NCBI GenBank assembly: GCA_001465935.1
Contig: LNKV01000056.1
Coordinates: 96,781 to 160,780 of the forward strand
Reading direction: 5' to 3'
DNA from: Clarireedia homoeocarpa
Lineage: Eukaryota; Ascomycota; Leotiomycetes; Helotiales; Rutstroemiaceae
DNA length: 64,000 bases
Shown here one piece after another: positions 46,699-57,912 of this stretch (the first letter of the stretch is position 1; the number at the start of each line of letters is the position of its first letter). A program made the translations under genes and the position numbers. Below the pieces are notes generated by a model that worked only from the letters and a program-made list of their open reading frames with translations, did not search any database and had not been told where the DNA came from.

Positions 46699-48369
46699 TT
46701 ATGACGCAGTAGTAGTACGCGGCATTAAGTTGGGTTTACCGGCATTTGTCACCTCTTGCATTCCTGGCTCTTCTGTTATTGCAATCGTTGTCATCCAGTC
46801 GTCGCTGCGTTCCATCTGAATCTTGCCCAACTTCTTGTGAGCATCACAGTCGTCACATCCAACATCGTGTTGCTCACCCTGACTCTCCCCATGGTGATTT
46901 CTAACAGCACCCCTATCTTCTCCTCTTCTCAAATTCAGACCTAGTTTTCTACACAAATCTTCATATTCTTCCCATCGCAAGATCGTGCTCTCGTTCCTTG
47001 CTGATTTGCGGAAGTGGAGCTCCATGCTTTGGAGGCCTTTGGGACGTCTCCATCCATTCCAATCGCCGACAATTGTTTTCACAAAGATATCAGGATAGAA
47101 AAGTTGCGAAGTAGCACTGATGTCATTATCACGGACACTATCCCTTAGCACGAGTGTTTGTACGGAATCCGGTAACCTCGACAAAGCTTCTAGATAACCG
47201 TCGGATGATATAGTTTCATCATCACCGAAGACAAGGTGTGCAGATACATCCAGTACTTCCAGCTGTGTGAAATTTGAAAGGCTGCTTAGGGGTGGGAAGC
47301 TCGATTGGCCGTCGTTCGTATGGAGCTTTGGTGGCTGCCTGAGTCGTTTTTGTGTGATTCTAAGGGTTTGGAGTGTTTGAGAAAGATGCTGAATCGAGGC
47401 AGCGAGAACCGATGGCTTCAAATCGAAATGCATGTTCTCGCGGTCGCCATTTTGTAGATCATACTGAAAATCCCAAGAAAAGTGTTGGAGGCTTTTGAAA
47501 TAGGAGAGAAATGTGGGCAAGGATTCGGAGCGCATAACGGTGTGTGTCAGGGTTAAGGAAGTGATGTTGAATGCGAATTGAGGAAGTGGATAGGTATACA
47601 GTGTCGAAAGGGTGTAATGTCTATGAGGCTCACGAGCTGGAGAGTAGTGAAAATCGGATATCATGTGGCCACGCACATTGCGGACGGAGGGAAGCGAGAG
47701 AAAGGGAAAGATGCGTAAGAACTCGAATCCCATTCGAGGGTGGTGAATTGCATCATGTTTGGCAAGTCGTACAGTATGGAGTTTCGAGAGCGCGTACGGC
47801 TCGTATGTACTTGTACATTGAAGTGCAGCAGCACGTAAAAGGACTGTTTCGAGATATGGATACCCGTAAGGACATCCTGATGCGTGATTCACAATGTTGA
47901 TTTCTTCAAGATTTGGAAGAAGACTGACAAGCAATCCAACAAGAGCGTCCCAGTTGCCCGCCTCGATCATGGGCAGAAAGTTCGACTCAATCTTTTCAGT
48001 GAATGGGGAACATCGTTCTCCCCTGGAAGTGTATGTTATCTTCTTGAGTTCCGATTTGATATTTCCCCAGTCATCTTCGTTTATCATACCCATGGAGATA
48101 TCAGTACAATAGCCAAGGAGTGCATTGGCAGTAAATCTCTTCACATATTTCGCTAAGGATGGTCTTCGAGTGATGCTTCGCATGAAGAACGATAGAGCTT
48201 CGCAACTATCACCCAACTAGATGAAGTGTGAGTACAAGTAGGGCTCGCAAAACTGGTGTAATTGCCTCGAGCATAAAGAGAGTGCAGAAAGCGTTTTTCC
48301 GGAGTCGATGCCTCGTAAAAGCTCTACCAGAATGTCGTCAGGAAGTTTCTGGGAAATAACGGAAGGCAT
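46699..48369 (-). pseudogene. F-box-type protein gene interrupted by an in-frame TAG
   Basis: An ATG at 48369 starts a frame with an F-box-like N-terminus: KLPDDILVELLRGI followed by SALSLCSRQLHQF and CEPYLY. A TAG at 48219-48217 (codon 51) stops it. The same frame then continues uninterrupted for 505 codons to 46699, beginning LGDSCEALSFFMRSI, the usual continuation of such Leotiomycete F-box/LRR-like families. The stop could have arisen from CAG by one C-to-T change. Alternatives are a real intron: a 108-nt one (GTAGAG donor, CTAG acceptor) keeps frame but removes most of the F-box. Readthrough, editing or a sequencing error are also possible. If translated, the long part would be a substrate-receptor region; no other domain is recognised. 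Confidence 0.6.
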
Positions 48370-49928
48370 TTTGGTCGCTTCCTCTGATTATTGTATGTTT
48401 CACGCGATGGTGAGCTACAAACACAAGGAGAGAAAGAATAGAAATGACGGTAACTCAGGATGGATTCGAGAGTGAGGGCATGTATGCTGCTAATAAGCAT
48501 GCTCCGGATAGAGGCATTACCTCATCAAGAGGTCGAGCATGTTTGGCCTCCATTTCTGTTGGACTCTCAGATTCTCGCCAGATTTGGGCCGCCTAACATC
48601 GTCCGTTGTTCTCTAGGAGCCCAAGATGCGGATAAACAAAGAAGTAGCTGAGGGCGAGGCACACAATGATCCGTGCCTATCTGATATGAACCGTTATAGG
48701 CCCAACTGTACTTAGCAAACGGCGAAGCAAAGTTGAAAAGCGCTGATCCTGATATATTAACGCGCGGTAAGATCGATTTCACGGTTGGCCTCCGCTCACG
48801 AAACATTCGTCGTATGTGGGAACTTGGTTGAGACACTTTCCACCGATATACGCGAGTTGATACAAACTCATCCAACTCTTATTCGTACGATTTGACCATC
48901 ACATAGTTGAACGTTACGGAAGCTCGCGCCAGGAGTGATGAAAACAATTCTCGAGGTTACAACACACTGACAACGATCTTAGTCATCAACGTATCTACTT
49001 CGCCTCCTTCCTGTTCCCTTCTCTAGATTGTGACCCTTTCCATCTATCCTGCACTTTTTTTCCTTTGCTTCGAATCGCGAATGCCCGAATGCTGTGAAAG
49101 TCTGAGTATGTTATTTCTTCCTTGCTGTCTACGGCTGAATGTCATAATGGCAAGTGCCATGTTAGGCAGCGCCACGGAGGCCACCAGAAACAATATAAAG
49201 TCGCTCCCTGAGTAGGACCAATTACATTATTACCTTGGCAAGTCCTAAATGATCAACTGTTTTTTATGGAAGGGAGAGGCTTGCTTCTGTACCTGCATTG
49301 GCATTCTAAAACCTGGCAAACCAGTCTTCCAGGACAAACCAGACGGTGGAAATGTTCGAAGCGGCTGATTTTTCGCTCCCGTCATATCTGCGTTTAGTTA
49401 ATTTCCTCATTACCAAAAAAGCATTCCTGACAGCACTATTGTGCAAGATCCTTATGGTTCGCCAAGGAATGGGCTGTTAAGCTGAATTCATGCACACATG
49501 CCTGGCTGATTTGTCAACGTGCTTCGGGAAGAAAAAGGATCTTTGGGGGGCGTTGGCGATTCCCGATCATATGCAGGTACGATGTTGATATGCGACATGT
49601 CACACGAAATTATATGGTTCTCAGTGTACTCTGGAGACACTCTCCTAAGCCAGGGAGCACATCATGCATGCTGTTGGTCAATTTGGTAAAGTTGTTTTCA
49701 GCCTGTTGGCTATGGGCAGAATCGAGTATACCACAGCCAAGAATATTACTTTTCGAGGGAGATTCATCTCCTTGAGTATATAATGTAGTGCAGTGCTCAT
49801 CATTGTTCTCCTATCTAATCATCGTCGCTCATTTTAATTCGGTCGCTCTTTAGAACAACACTGTCGTTCCCCACATTATATACACCACTTGTTCTTAATA
49901 TACTTCAATTTTAATCAAACTATTCATC
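48370..49928. other. Divergent intergenic region
   Basis: About 1.5 kb between the F-box-type gene and the secreted-protein gene. Short frames near 49030-49215 and 49590-49775 have no signature. No RNA gene is seen. TATA-like sequence (AGTATATAATG) near 49774 could serve the downstream gene. Confidence 0.45.
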
Positions 49929-52177
49929 ATGAAATTCTCGACGTGTGGCCTATGGGCCAGTCTTGCGGCTTCTGTGCTCGCGGAGGATCTTCTGTTCGTA
50001 GACACTTTCGAGTATGAAGAATTCAAGGAAGCAACAACTACGCTTGGCTACACCACCAAGGTCGTTACTAAGGCTCAGTGGAGTTTGATGACAACCGCTG
50101 AATTTGCTGCTTTCAAAGCAATCGTGATTGCGGATCCGGACTGTTCAAACTCCCCCTCCGATGTTCAGTTCTTGACTGATACTAAGAATACATGGGGACC
50201 TGCAGTTCAAGGAAACATCGTAGTAATTGGTAAGCACAAGACAACCTTAGTTAGAGAATTCATCTTACTGACGAGATTCAGGCACCGATCCCACCTTCCA
50301 TTTCTCCTTTCAACCGGGAGCCAAGGTCCTTATTGATAATTCTATCAAGTTTGCGGCGTCTGGCGTCTCCACTACTGGCACATCACAAACGGGTCTCTAC
50401 TATGCTCTTTCTTGTTACTATAACAGTGTAGATTCCGCTACTGTAGAATCACTCTCCTACTTTGGAGATTTTGGTGTTCGAGGAAATCTCGACTGCTACA
50501 ACAAAGCTCACATTGTCGCCTCGTCCCCCGCACTTGGAACGCTTGATGATGCCGCTCTTTCATCTTGGTCTTGTAGTGTCCACGAAGCGTTCTCTCGCTA
50601 TCCTTCCGTCGGAGTCAATGGTTTCCAGGCACTTGCCATTGCTCAAGATGTGATTGGTGATGGATCTCAAACTTTCGGCGACAAGACAATTGGATTACCT
50701 TACATCATCAGTCGTGGTGCTACACCTGCAGGATGTGGAAATGGTATCTGGGAATCATCAATTGGTGAAGAATGCGATGACAACAACAAGGTCTCCGGTG
50801 ACGGGTGCTCAGCCAGCTGCAAGTGCGAATCTGGTCGCCCAACTGGAGATGGGCATTGTCTACCACCACTCGTTGTAGACAACTCTACATCTTCCACATA
50901 TCATCCTTCAACATCTCGTTCATCCAACTCCTCGATCATTCATTCCTCAACTTCCCATCCATCTTCATCCGCTAGTATCTCTTATCATCCATCGGGCTCT
51001 GACAGAGGTTCTGGAGTGTATGGCAATAAGACTGTGACTGCTACCATCCACGACACAGCGACTATCCATGACACTGCAACAATCCACGATACCGCTACGA
51101 TTCATGATACCAAGACCGTCCATGATATCACCACCACGTAAGTCTTCCCTCTTCTCATGATCTCCACAAACTAATAGACCCCAGTACTTTCACCCCGCCT
51201 CCGTACAAGACACCTGCCTGCCCTACCAGCGATAAGATCATTGGTGTTGAGATCATTATTCACGTCTCCATAATTGAGTCATGCACCACCGTTGGAGCAT
51301 CAACACGTGCGTATAACTCTACCTACTCATAAACCCATTTCACTGATAGATTTCAGACACCTCATACATCACCAGCGAATGCTCTACCGAACACAAACCA
51401 ATCTGGAGCACTTCAACAATCGGTTATCCTTGCTATGCCTGTGCCCTTTCTAGCGCCGGTGTCCCGTGCCCAACAGGAGGATTTATCACCGCTACAACCG
51501 TACGTTTCCCGAACCCCCCCCCCGCCCCCCTTTCTCATTCTCACATCTCCCTTCTCAAACTACCCAAACTAACATCCATTGTCCTCCGGTAGACATCATG
51601 CCTTCCCAGCACCCCTCCGTCCTACACGTGGACACCATCTCCACCTACCGTTTTGCCCTGCAAGACCTGCATTCCATATACTCTCTCTACTTGTCCAGCC
51701 TACTCAACCCTGCCACCCTCCTCGATTTATATTGTTCCGGCCCCGACCTATGGCACCCACGCCGAAGGATCTCATATCCCCGAGCCCTCAATCTATGTTC
51801 CAGCTGCCTCACCAACCACCATTATCAAAACACTTCCTGGCGGATACTCCACCACAGTCATCAGTTACCCGCCAGGACCAAGCGCTACAATTGTTGTATC
51901 TAGTATCGCCGGCGTCGGACTGACCTCTATAGTGACTTATGCTCCACCTCCTGCACCTCCAACTCCGGCTCCGGAGAAGAGTACTACGCTTGTGCCTGTC
52001 TGCCCTGGTGGATGCAGTAAGACGACCCCAGCTCCACCCGTAGGTACGTCGTCAGTTTTGGGTTATTCGACTTATCTCCCTTTCACCGGTGATGCAGCGA
52101 TGACTAGAGGAAGTAAGGGAGTGGCCATTATCGTTGGTACAGTGGGTGCTGTGTTTGGGTTGATGATCATGTTGTAG
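49929..52177 (+). CDS. Secreted GPI-type cell-surface protein with DUF4215 motif and hexapeptide repeat
   Basis: Five exons (49929-50229, 50282-51137, 51185-51306, 51357-51499, 51593-52177) give 668 aa. A signal peptide (STCGLWASLAASVLAE) begins it. Residues about 20-270 form a globular domain I cannot name, with alternating hydrophobic strands. Then comes CGNGIWESSIGEECDDNNK, continuing VSGDGCSASCKCE, a DUF4215 / Myxococcus-disorganised-repeat type cysteine motif. A Ser/Thr-rich spacer leads to four tandem ATIHDT units plus a degenerate one (nt 51050-51135). Further Cys/Pro/Thr-rich sequence follows. The C-terminus GVAIIVGTVGAVFGLMIML is a hydrophobic GPI-attachment tail. A wall- or membrane-attached surface protein is a firm inference; adhesion or a role in host or mate contact is only a guess. 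Confidence 0.82.
51046..51135 (+). repeat. 18-bp coding tandem repeat
   Basis: Five 18-bp units encoding ATIHDT-like hexapeptides in the surface protein. Copies differ mainly at third codon positions (ATC/ATT, CAC/CAT, GAC/GAT, ACA/ACT/ACC). Confidence 0.9.
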
Positions 52178-52690
52178 AATGTCGGTTCTAATGGAATAAA
52201 ATTGAAATACAAGGGGTCGAGTGAGTGAAAATGGCGAGCGTGAAAGGTCTTTTTTGTTTTCCTTTGTGTGAGTCTGCTAGAGAGAAGAGGTGTAACGAAC
52301 GGAGAGACATATTCGGTGGTTATAGGTTCATTCCAGCTTAATTCAATTCTCTAAGTAGACTGTCTTCATGATAGAGTACGGTAAATTATTCTTCCTTGTA
52401 TGAATGAGTAGCTTAGCGTTTAACCCATCCCTCATCATCCAAGTGTTTCAACTTAAAATGGACATCGGGTCGTGCATATTGCAAATTGACGAAAAGCTTG
52501 TGAAGGCGCCTTAGGCGAAAATGATAGATCGTTACAGTATCTATCTCAGGGATTGCAACATCCGGCATTGTTGCGCTTTCAAACAGAACATTGGTAAGGG
52601 AGTGTGCACAATGACTAAATATAAGTGCGAACAGAAGCAGATAGATACATTGATTACCAGTGGAAGTTTAATGAATATTGTTTAAATATG
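52178..52690. other. Convergent intergenic region
   Basis: About 500 bases between the 3' ends of the surface-protein gene and the flavin monooxygenase. No feature is recognised. Confidence 0.4.
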
Positions 52691-54180
52691 CTATTCCTTC
52701 TGAGAATATGCGGGTGCATCCTCACCAGCTTTCCAGGAATATTTTGCACCTGGGTGCGACCCAGGAAGTCTATTCTGGCCCTTAATTCCAAGATAGTTCT
52801 CTCTCAAAGTACCACCGGGAGCCGCATAGTCGTCCCAAAATAGCCCTCTCCTTCGCAGCTCTGGCAATAAGTACTCGATCATATCATCGAATGTTTCTGG
52901 AATACTAGCATAACTGAAATTGAAGCCATCCACGTCGGAGATCTCTACCCACCTCTCCAATTCATCCGCAACCGTCTTTGGACTTCCGATCAATTTTGCA
53001 CCGTTTCCTCCAAGAATTAAGTGCTCGGAAATTGTCTTCTTGTTCCATGTGAGGCCTTGTGGTGATACTGATGCCCAATGATTCACCATACTTCTCACTG
53101 CAGGTGGCGTATTATCAATGAATCGGAAGTCCTCATCATCCCCGTATGAACTCAAGTCATATCCAGACCAGCCACCAAATAACGATAATGCACCCTCTCT
53201 GTCCCCGTAGCTCGCTAACAACTCAAATTTCTCTTTCGCTTTTTCGTCAGTCTCGGCCACTATCACCAGCAGACCGGCAACAATCTTAATACTGTTAGGA
53301 TCTCTTCCAAGCTCCTTGGCTTGTGCACGGATGGAATCCACGGAGGGGCGAACTAACTCCGGCGTATGTCCATTAAGGAAAATAGCTTCAGCGTGTGTAG
53401 CAGCGAATTTTCTTCCGGCAGTGGAAGTTCCAGCTTGGAATAAGAATGGCGTTCTTTGAGGTGAAGGTTCACACAAGTGTGGTCCTGGAACATTGAAATA
53501 TTTCCCCTTGTGATCTATCTGCCGCACGGCCTTGGGATCCGCATATGACCCTGACCCAGCGGGCTGCACAGCGTCGTCCCTCCAAGAGGCTTCCCAAAGT
53601 TTATATGTAACATCAAGGTATTCATGAGCAATACGATATCGCTCATCGTGTTCGATTTGCGTATCCAGACCGAGGTTTCGAGCTGCTGAATCAAGATATG
53701 AGGTCACAATATTCCATGCCACTCGTCCATTGCTGAGATGATCGACGGTGGAGAATCTCCGCGCAAGGAGGTAAGGAGCTTCGTATGTAGTCGAGGCAGT
53801 AACACCAAATCCTATGCTTTCCGTAGCAGCCGCCTTGTAGGATTTTAGCCATCTCTCCACTTACTTTTAAGCAAATGACTTCGACTTACCATGGCAGGCA
53901 CACTATACAATGGGTCATTGATGGGAAATTGAGAGGCGGCGGGTATGGTTGGCTCGAGATTTGCAGGGCCCTTATAGACATCATAACCACCAAGAACATC
54001 TGCAAAGAATATAGCATGGAATTTCGCCTTCTCGAGCTTCTTCGCAAGTTCGATCCATGACTGGATGTTTTTATATTGAGATCCCTGGTCTTTGGGATAC
54101 TTGAAGAGTCCTGGATTTAGATGACCGGGCGCTTGCATAGCAAACGCATTAATGATCAATTGTTTCTTGTTGGAAGGCAT
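52691..54180 (-). CDS. FMN-dependent monooxygenase, NtaA/SnaA/DszA family
   Basis: Luciferase-like flavin monooxygenase that uses reduced FMN from a separate reductase. Two exons (54180-53890 and 53833-52691) give 477 aa. Family marks are INAFAMQAPGH, the HAIFFADVLGGYDVY segment, VPAM/AAATESIGFGVTASTTYEAPYLLARRFSTVDHLSNGR (across the 56-nt intron), AWNIVTSYLDSAARNLGL and GKYFNVPGPHLCEPSPQRTPFLFQAGTS. The C-terminal VDGFNFSYASIPETFDDMIEYLLPELRRRGL is also typical. Bacterial homologues oxidise nitrilotriacetate, pristinamycin intermediates or dibenzothiophene sulfone; the substrate here is unknown. Fungi often have such genes by transfer from bacteria, but the intron argues against a very recent arrival. 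Cytosolic; no targeting signal is seen. Confidence 0.88.
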
Positions 54181-55419
54181 AGTGAACGATTGAACTAGCT
54201 TGGCCAGTCAAGAAGGCAGTAGACGAGCAGTCTTTCTGTCCAGTCCAACTATGGAGAGGAGGATCAAAGGAGGGGTTGAAGGTGTGTAGATAAATTCAAA
54301 ACGAACACTTGACTGAACTCATATTTACCCACTGTCTCCGTGGGCTGGTGCTTGATAGTTGCTATCAGATCCATTTGCCATGAGGATTACCTATTTCAAT
54401 TGCTTCTGGTACTTTCCGGCATTGGTGGGGAGAGAACATCCTTTCTCAATCCACAAATTCGACGCGCAGTAGTAGCCATCAATATTTCCATACATAATGC
54501 ATGGCATGGCAGAGGGCGGACTTAGAGAAAGAAAAAAAGAGCAAGCAAGCGTTTAAGATGGATGCGTTGATTGAGCAATGATGGCGTTTTAATCCCTGCA
54601 AAACTCGCAAACCCCACAACCCCCACAACCCCGCCAATTGCGCGAATCTCCTCTCCTCTAACAACCCAGTATTTATGTAGGCCGGCAACGACCAACAAAA
54701 TATGGACGACATCAAGATAAGCCATGGAAAAGACGTGGAAAGCGGGTATGCATCGAGGGAATACTTGCCCTGTCCTAGACAGCAGCGCAGGAAAATACAC
54801 GCACTTGATCAGATCGACAATATCGACAACGACCCTTGCAATCACGGATTAAACACCAAATATGCATCAGTTTGTCGGAAAACTACTGGTTGCTTCTGCT
54901 GTCTAGCTTGGAGTTTCAATCTATTCAGAGCACAGCCAAATCACCCTGATGCTTCAAGCCTCCAAACAGTTGCCGACAACATGCAGGTCATCCATGGTGC
55001 CAGCTCCATGTGAAGCACCACAAACAGTATCACCGCGACCCCTCCCCGCTTCTCTCGTATCTTGATCTCCATCGAATGCACCTTTCATACCCTGAATAGG
55101 CCAGGTAGCTTGGCTAATCTTTCCTCTTCGATTGTTTCCTAGTGGAGTGTTTCGATACCATATACGGGTATGATAACGCGGGCAGATTTGTCAGAATATC
55201 TAGTACGGATCCAAAGATGCTGCTATCAGATACCCCGATAACGTGCTATCACCTGCGGCTTCTCTTTGTAAGATTATTTGATTTCAGTTGTGTTCCTATC
55301 TCGTAAATTACTTCCTAGATTTCATTTGGCATTTGATCTCGGCCCAGTAGGCATTTGGGAGGAGAGCGCTGGCGACACTCTGGAGAAAAATCGATATTTC
55401 TTCCTACTCATCAGGAACT
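54181..55419. other. Divergent intergenic region
   Basis: About 1.2 kb between the flavin monooxygenase and the Baeyer-Villiger-type gene. Overlapping frames at 54522-54845 (-) and 54702-55013 (+) have no recognisable domain and are not called. Confidence 0.4.
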
Positions 55420-57328
55420 ATGGCGCCATCAGCCGTGGAACCCGAGGCACGTGGAGAAGATGGTCTCACGTTGTTGAACACATCTCTTTCGAAAAGTCTC
55501 GCATCCATAATGTCTGAAACACGGGCTAGCAAAGATCATACTTTAGAACCGAATGAACCCTCGTCACCGTTTCAACACATTCCACAGCCTCACTTTGAGT
55601 TGGAAGACCATCCAGTAGATATTGTTCGCAAGCTCAAAGTATGTCGCTCATGATCCCTACCTTCGCGGATGATGCTAATCATTGGTTAATATAGGTCGCG
55701 GTCATCGGGGCCGGCCTCTCTGGAATCAATGCTGGAATACTTTTACCTGCCAAAGTACCTGGCATCGATCTGACAATTTTCGAGAAAAATTCAGATGTGG
55801 GTGGGACGTGGTTTGAGAATGTGTATCCAGGAGTTCGATGCGACATACCTTCAAATGTTATCAATCCACGTTCGAGCCCAACACGCAATGGTCGGAGGAA
55901 TATGCGCAAGGAGCAGAGATCAGAAAATATTGGCAAGACGTTGCACGAAAATACGATGTCTACAAATACTTGAAGTTAAGACATAAGACTACCAGCGCTA
56001 TCTGGAACAAGGATTCCGCAAAATGGTCGTTGAAGGTTGAAGATTTAGAGAAAGGAGAAATTTTTGAAGACCAATTCGATGTTTTGATCACTGCCATTGG
56101 CCGGTTCAATGCCTGGAAGTTACCAGATTACCCTGGCATTTCCGATTTCAAGGGACACCTGCGACATTCTTCAAACTGGGATCCCAACTTCGATCCGACT
56201 GACAAGACAGTAGCAGTGATTGGCAACGGAGCTAGCGGATTACAACTCGTACCGAGTCTTCAAAAGGTTGCGAGACACCTAGATCACTATGCACGCAGCA
56301 AGACTTGGATTGCAGGGTCTTTTGGCGGAGAAGGAGAGGGGAGGACGTTAGAGCCGAAATATTTTTCCAAGGAGCTTCTTAAAGCATTTGAGGATCCAGA
56401 TACATATCATAAATTCCGGAAAGAGCTCGAGGGCAAGTTCTATCTTCGGTTTGCTGCTCTTTTCAAGGGCACAGAAAGCAACAAAGATCTAGAAGAGGAC
56501 TTCAGAAACTTAATGGCAGAACGTCTCCGAAAAAAACCAGAGCTATTAGAACAGATTGTTCCTGATTTTGCTCCCCTATGTCGTCGTTTGACGCCCGGTC
56601 CAGGATATCTCGAGGCTCTTACCGAAGAGAATGTCTCCTACATTCGGACACCTATTGAAAGATTCACTGAAAATGGTATCATAACGGCCGATGGAATTGA
56701 ACGAAAAGTTGACGCAGTCATATGTGCCACGGGCGCGAACATCGACATGCGGCCACCTTTTCCGATCATTGCCCATAGCCATGATCTACGCGACGCATGG
56801 AATTCTGGTCCCCTTACATATCTTGGCCTTGCCGCACCTTCTTTTCCTAATCTTCTTTTCATATCTGGTCCCAATGCTACCGGTTACAGTGGCACCGTCC
56901 CAAGCCAGACCGAAACTCAAGTTACCTACCTGGCAAAGCTGCTGCGTAAAGTGAGCCAGCAGAATATCAAGACTTTTGTTCCATCGCACGATGCCACAAA
57001 TGACTTCATCGCATACAGCGATGCATTTTTCCCAAGGACTGTATGGACAGATAACTGTAGTTCTTGGGGCAACGGTGGGAAACCTGGCGGAAGAATCCAT
57101 GGCCACTGGCCCGGAAGCGCATCACATGTCAATTTTGTAAGAAAAGATCCGCGGTGGGAAGACTGGGAATGGACATATAGGAACACATCGGGTAATCGAT
57201 TCGGATATCTGGGCAATGGGTGGACAGTGAAAGAGACTGTGGATGGTAGCGACCGGACGCCGTATCTGAAGCTTCCGGACCAGATTGATCTTAGAAGCTA
57301 TCATGAGGAATGGTTTGAGGGTCTATAG
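55420..57328 (+). pseudogene. Baeyer-Villiger-type flavin monooxygenase, frameshifted
   Basis: Exon 1 (55420-55638) and exon 2 from 55695 join in frame and give the FAD loop VAVIGAGLSGINAG and VGGTWFENVYPGVRCDIPS. The frame is then lost near 55859 and hits TGA within about 40 codons. From there the +1 frame continues without a stop to 57328 with YQSTFEPNTQWSEEYAQGAE, the Baeyer-Villiger fingerprint FKGHLRHSSNW, the NADPH-type loop AVIGNGASGLQLVP, and AVICATGANID. The family expectation is that the two parts are contiguous, so one base (probably a T in GTTTAT) is missing. It is either a recent pseudogene or a sequence error. Intact enzymes insert oxygen next to ketones, commonly in secondary metabolism or xenobiotic breakdown. 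Confidence 0.75.
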
Positions 57329-57912
57329 ATCAGTTAATGTACTTTCTTTCTAAAAAGAATTTTTATGTAGCCGTAAACTCTACGCTTCAAAGCAAACTCA
57401 GGCTTTAGAACTAAGAAAATTCTCTAGTGCCACGAGGTAGATTCTGTCCCAGGAGGGCAACTGTGTGAGCGAAGCAAGTAAATGCAAGGCTCTGTCGAAT
57501 CATGAGGACATTTTAGAATTGCTTCGAAGTCCGATTCGAGACTCCACTGGCCAGTTCCTTTGAGGACATGTTATCAGGCCTTTATTAGTCCAAGCTCATG
57601 GACACGGACAATTGACGAACTTCAACATGCCAGATTTATTGCCGGGAAAGCTTCACGGTGGTTAAGATTTCCTTATCTGTAAATAATCTTCGGCGCTTCT
57701 AGTGGCATATGCTGGCGGTGGATCTGTGTGTGCGCCATGACAAGGTACTGATTCCGTGCTCGCACGCCATGCCTACTTGGAACATCAACGGTTATCATAC
57801 ATGCATTCTCACCCACGAGTGTCCATTGGATTGTCAGATAAATTTTCCTGAATCCCCCATACAAATATGGCACCTCAGGCGTACCCTTCAGTCGTACGAA
57901 TCATCCATCGCA
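57329..57912. other. Intergenic
   Basis: About 580 bases between the flavin monooxygenase and transporter genes on the same strand. No feature is recognised. Confidence 0.4.

Noticed and set aside
54522..55013. Overlapping 103-108-codon frames on both strands
   Set aside because: Neither shows a domain, signal or splice continuation; they lie in a divergent promoter region.
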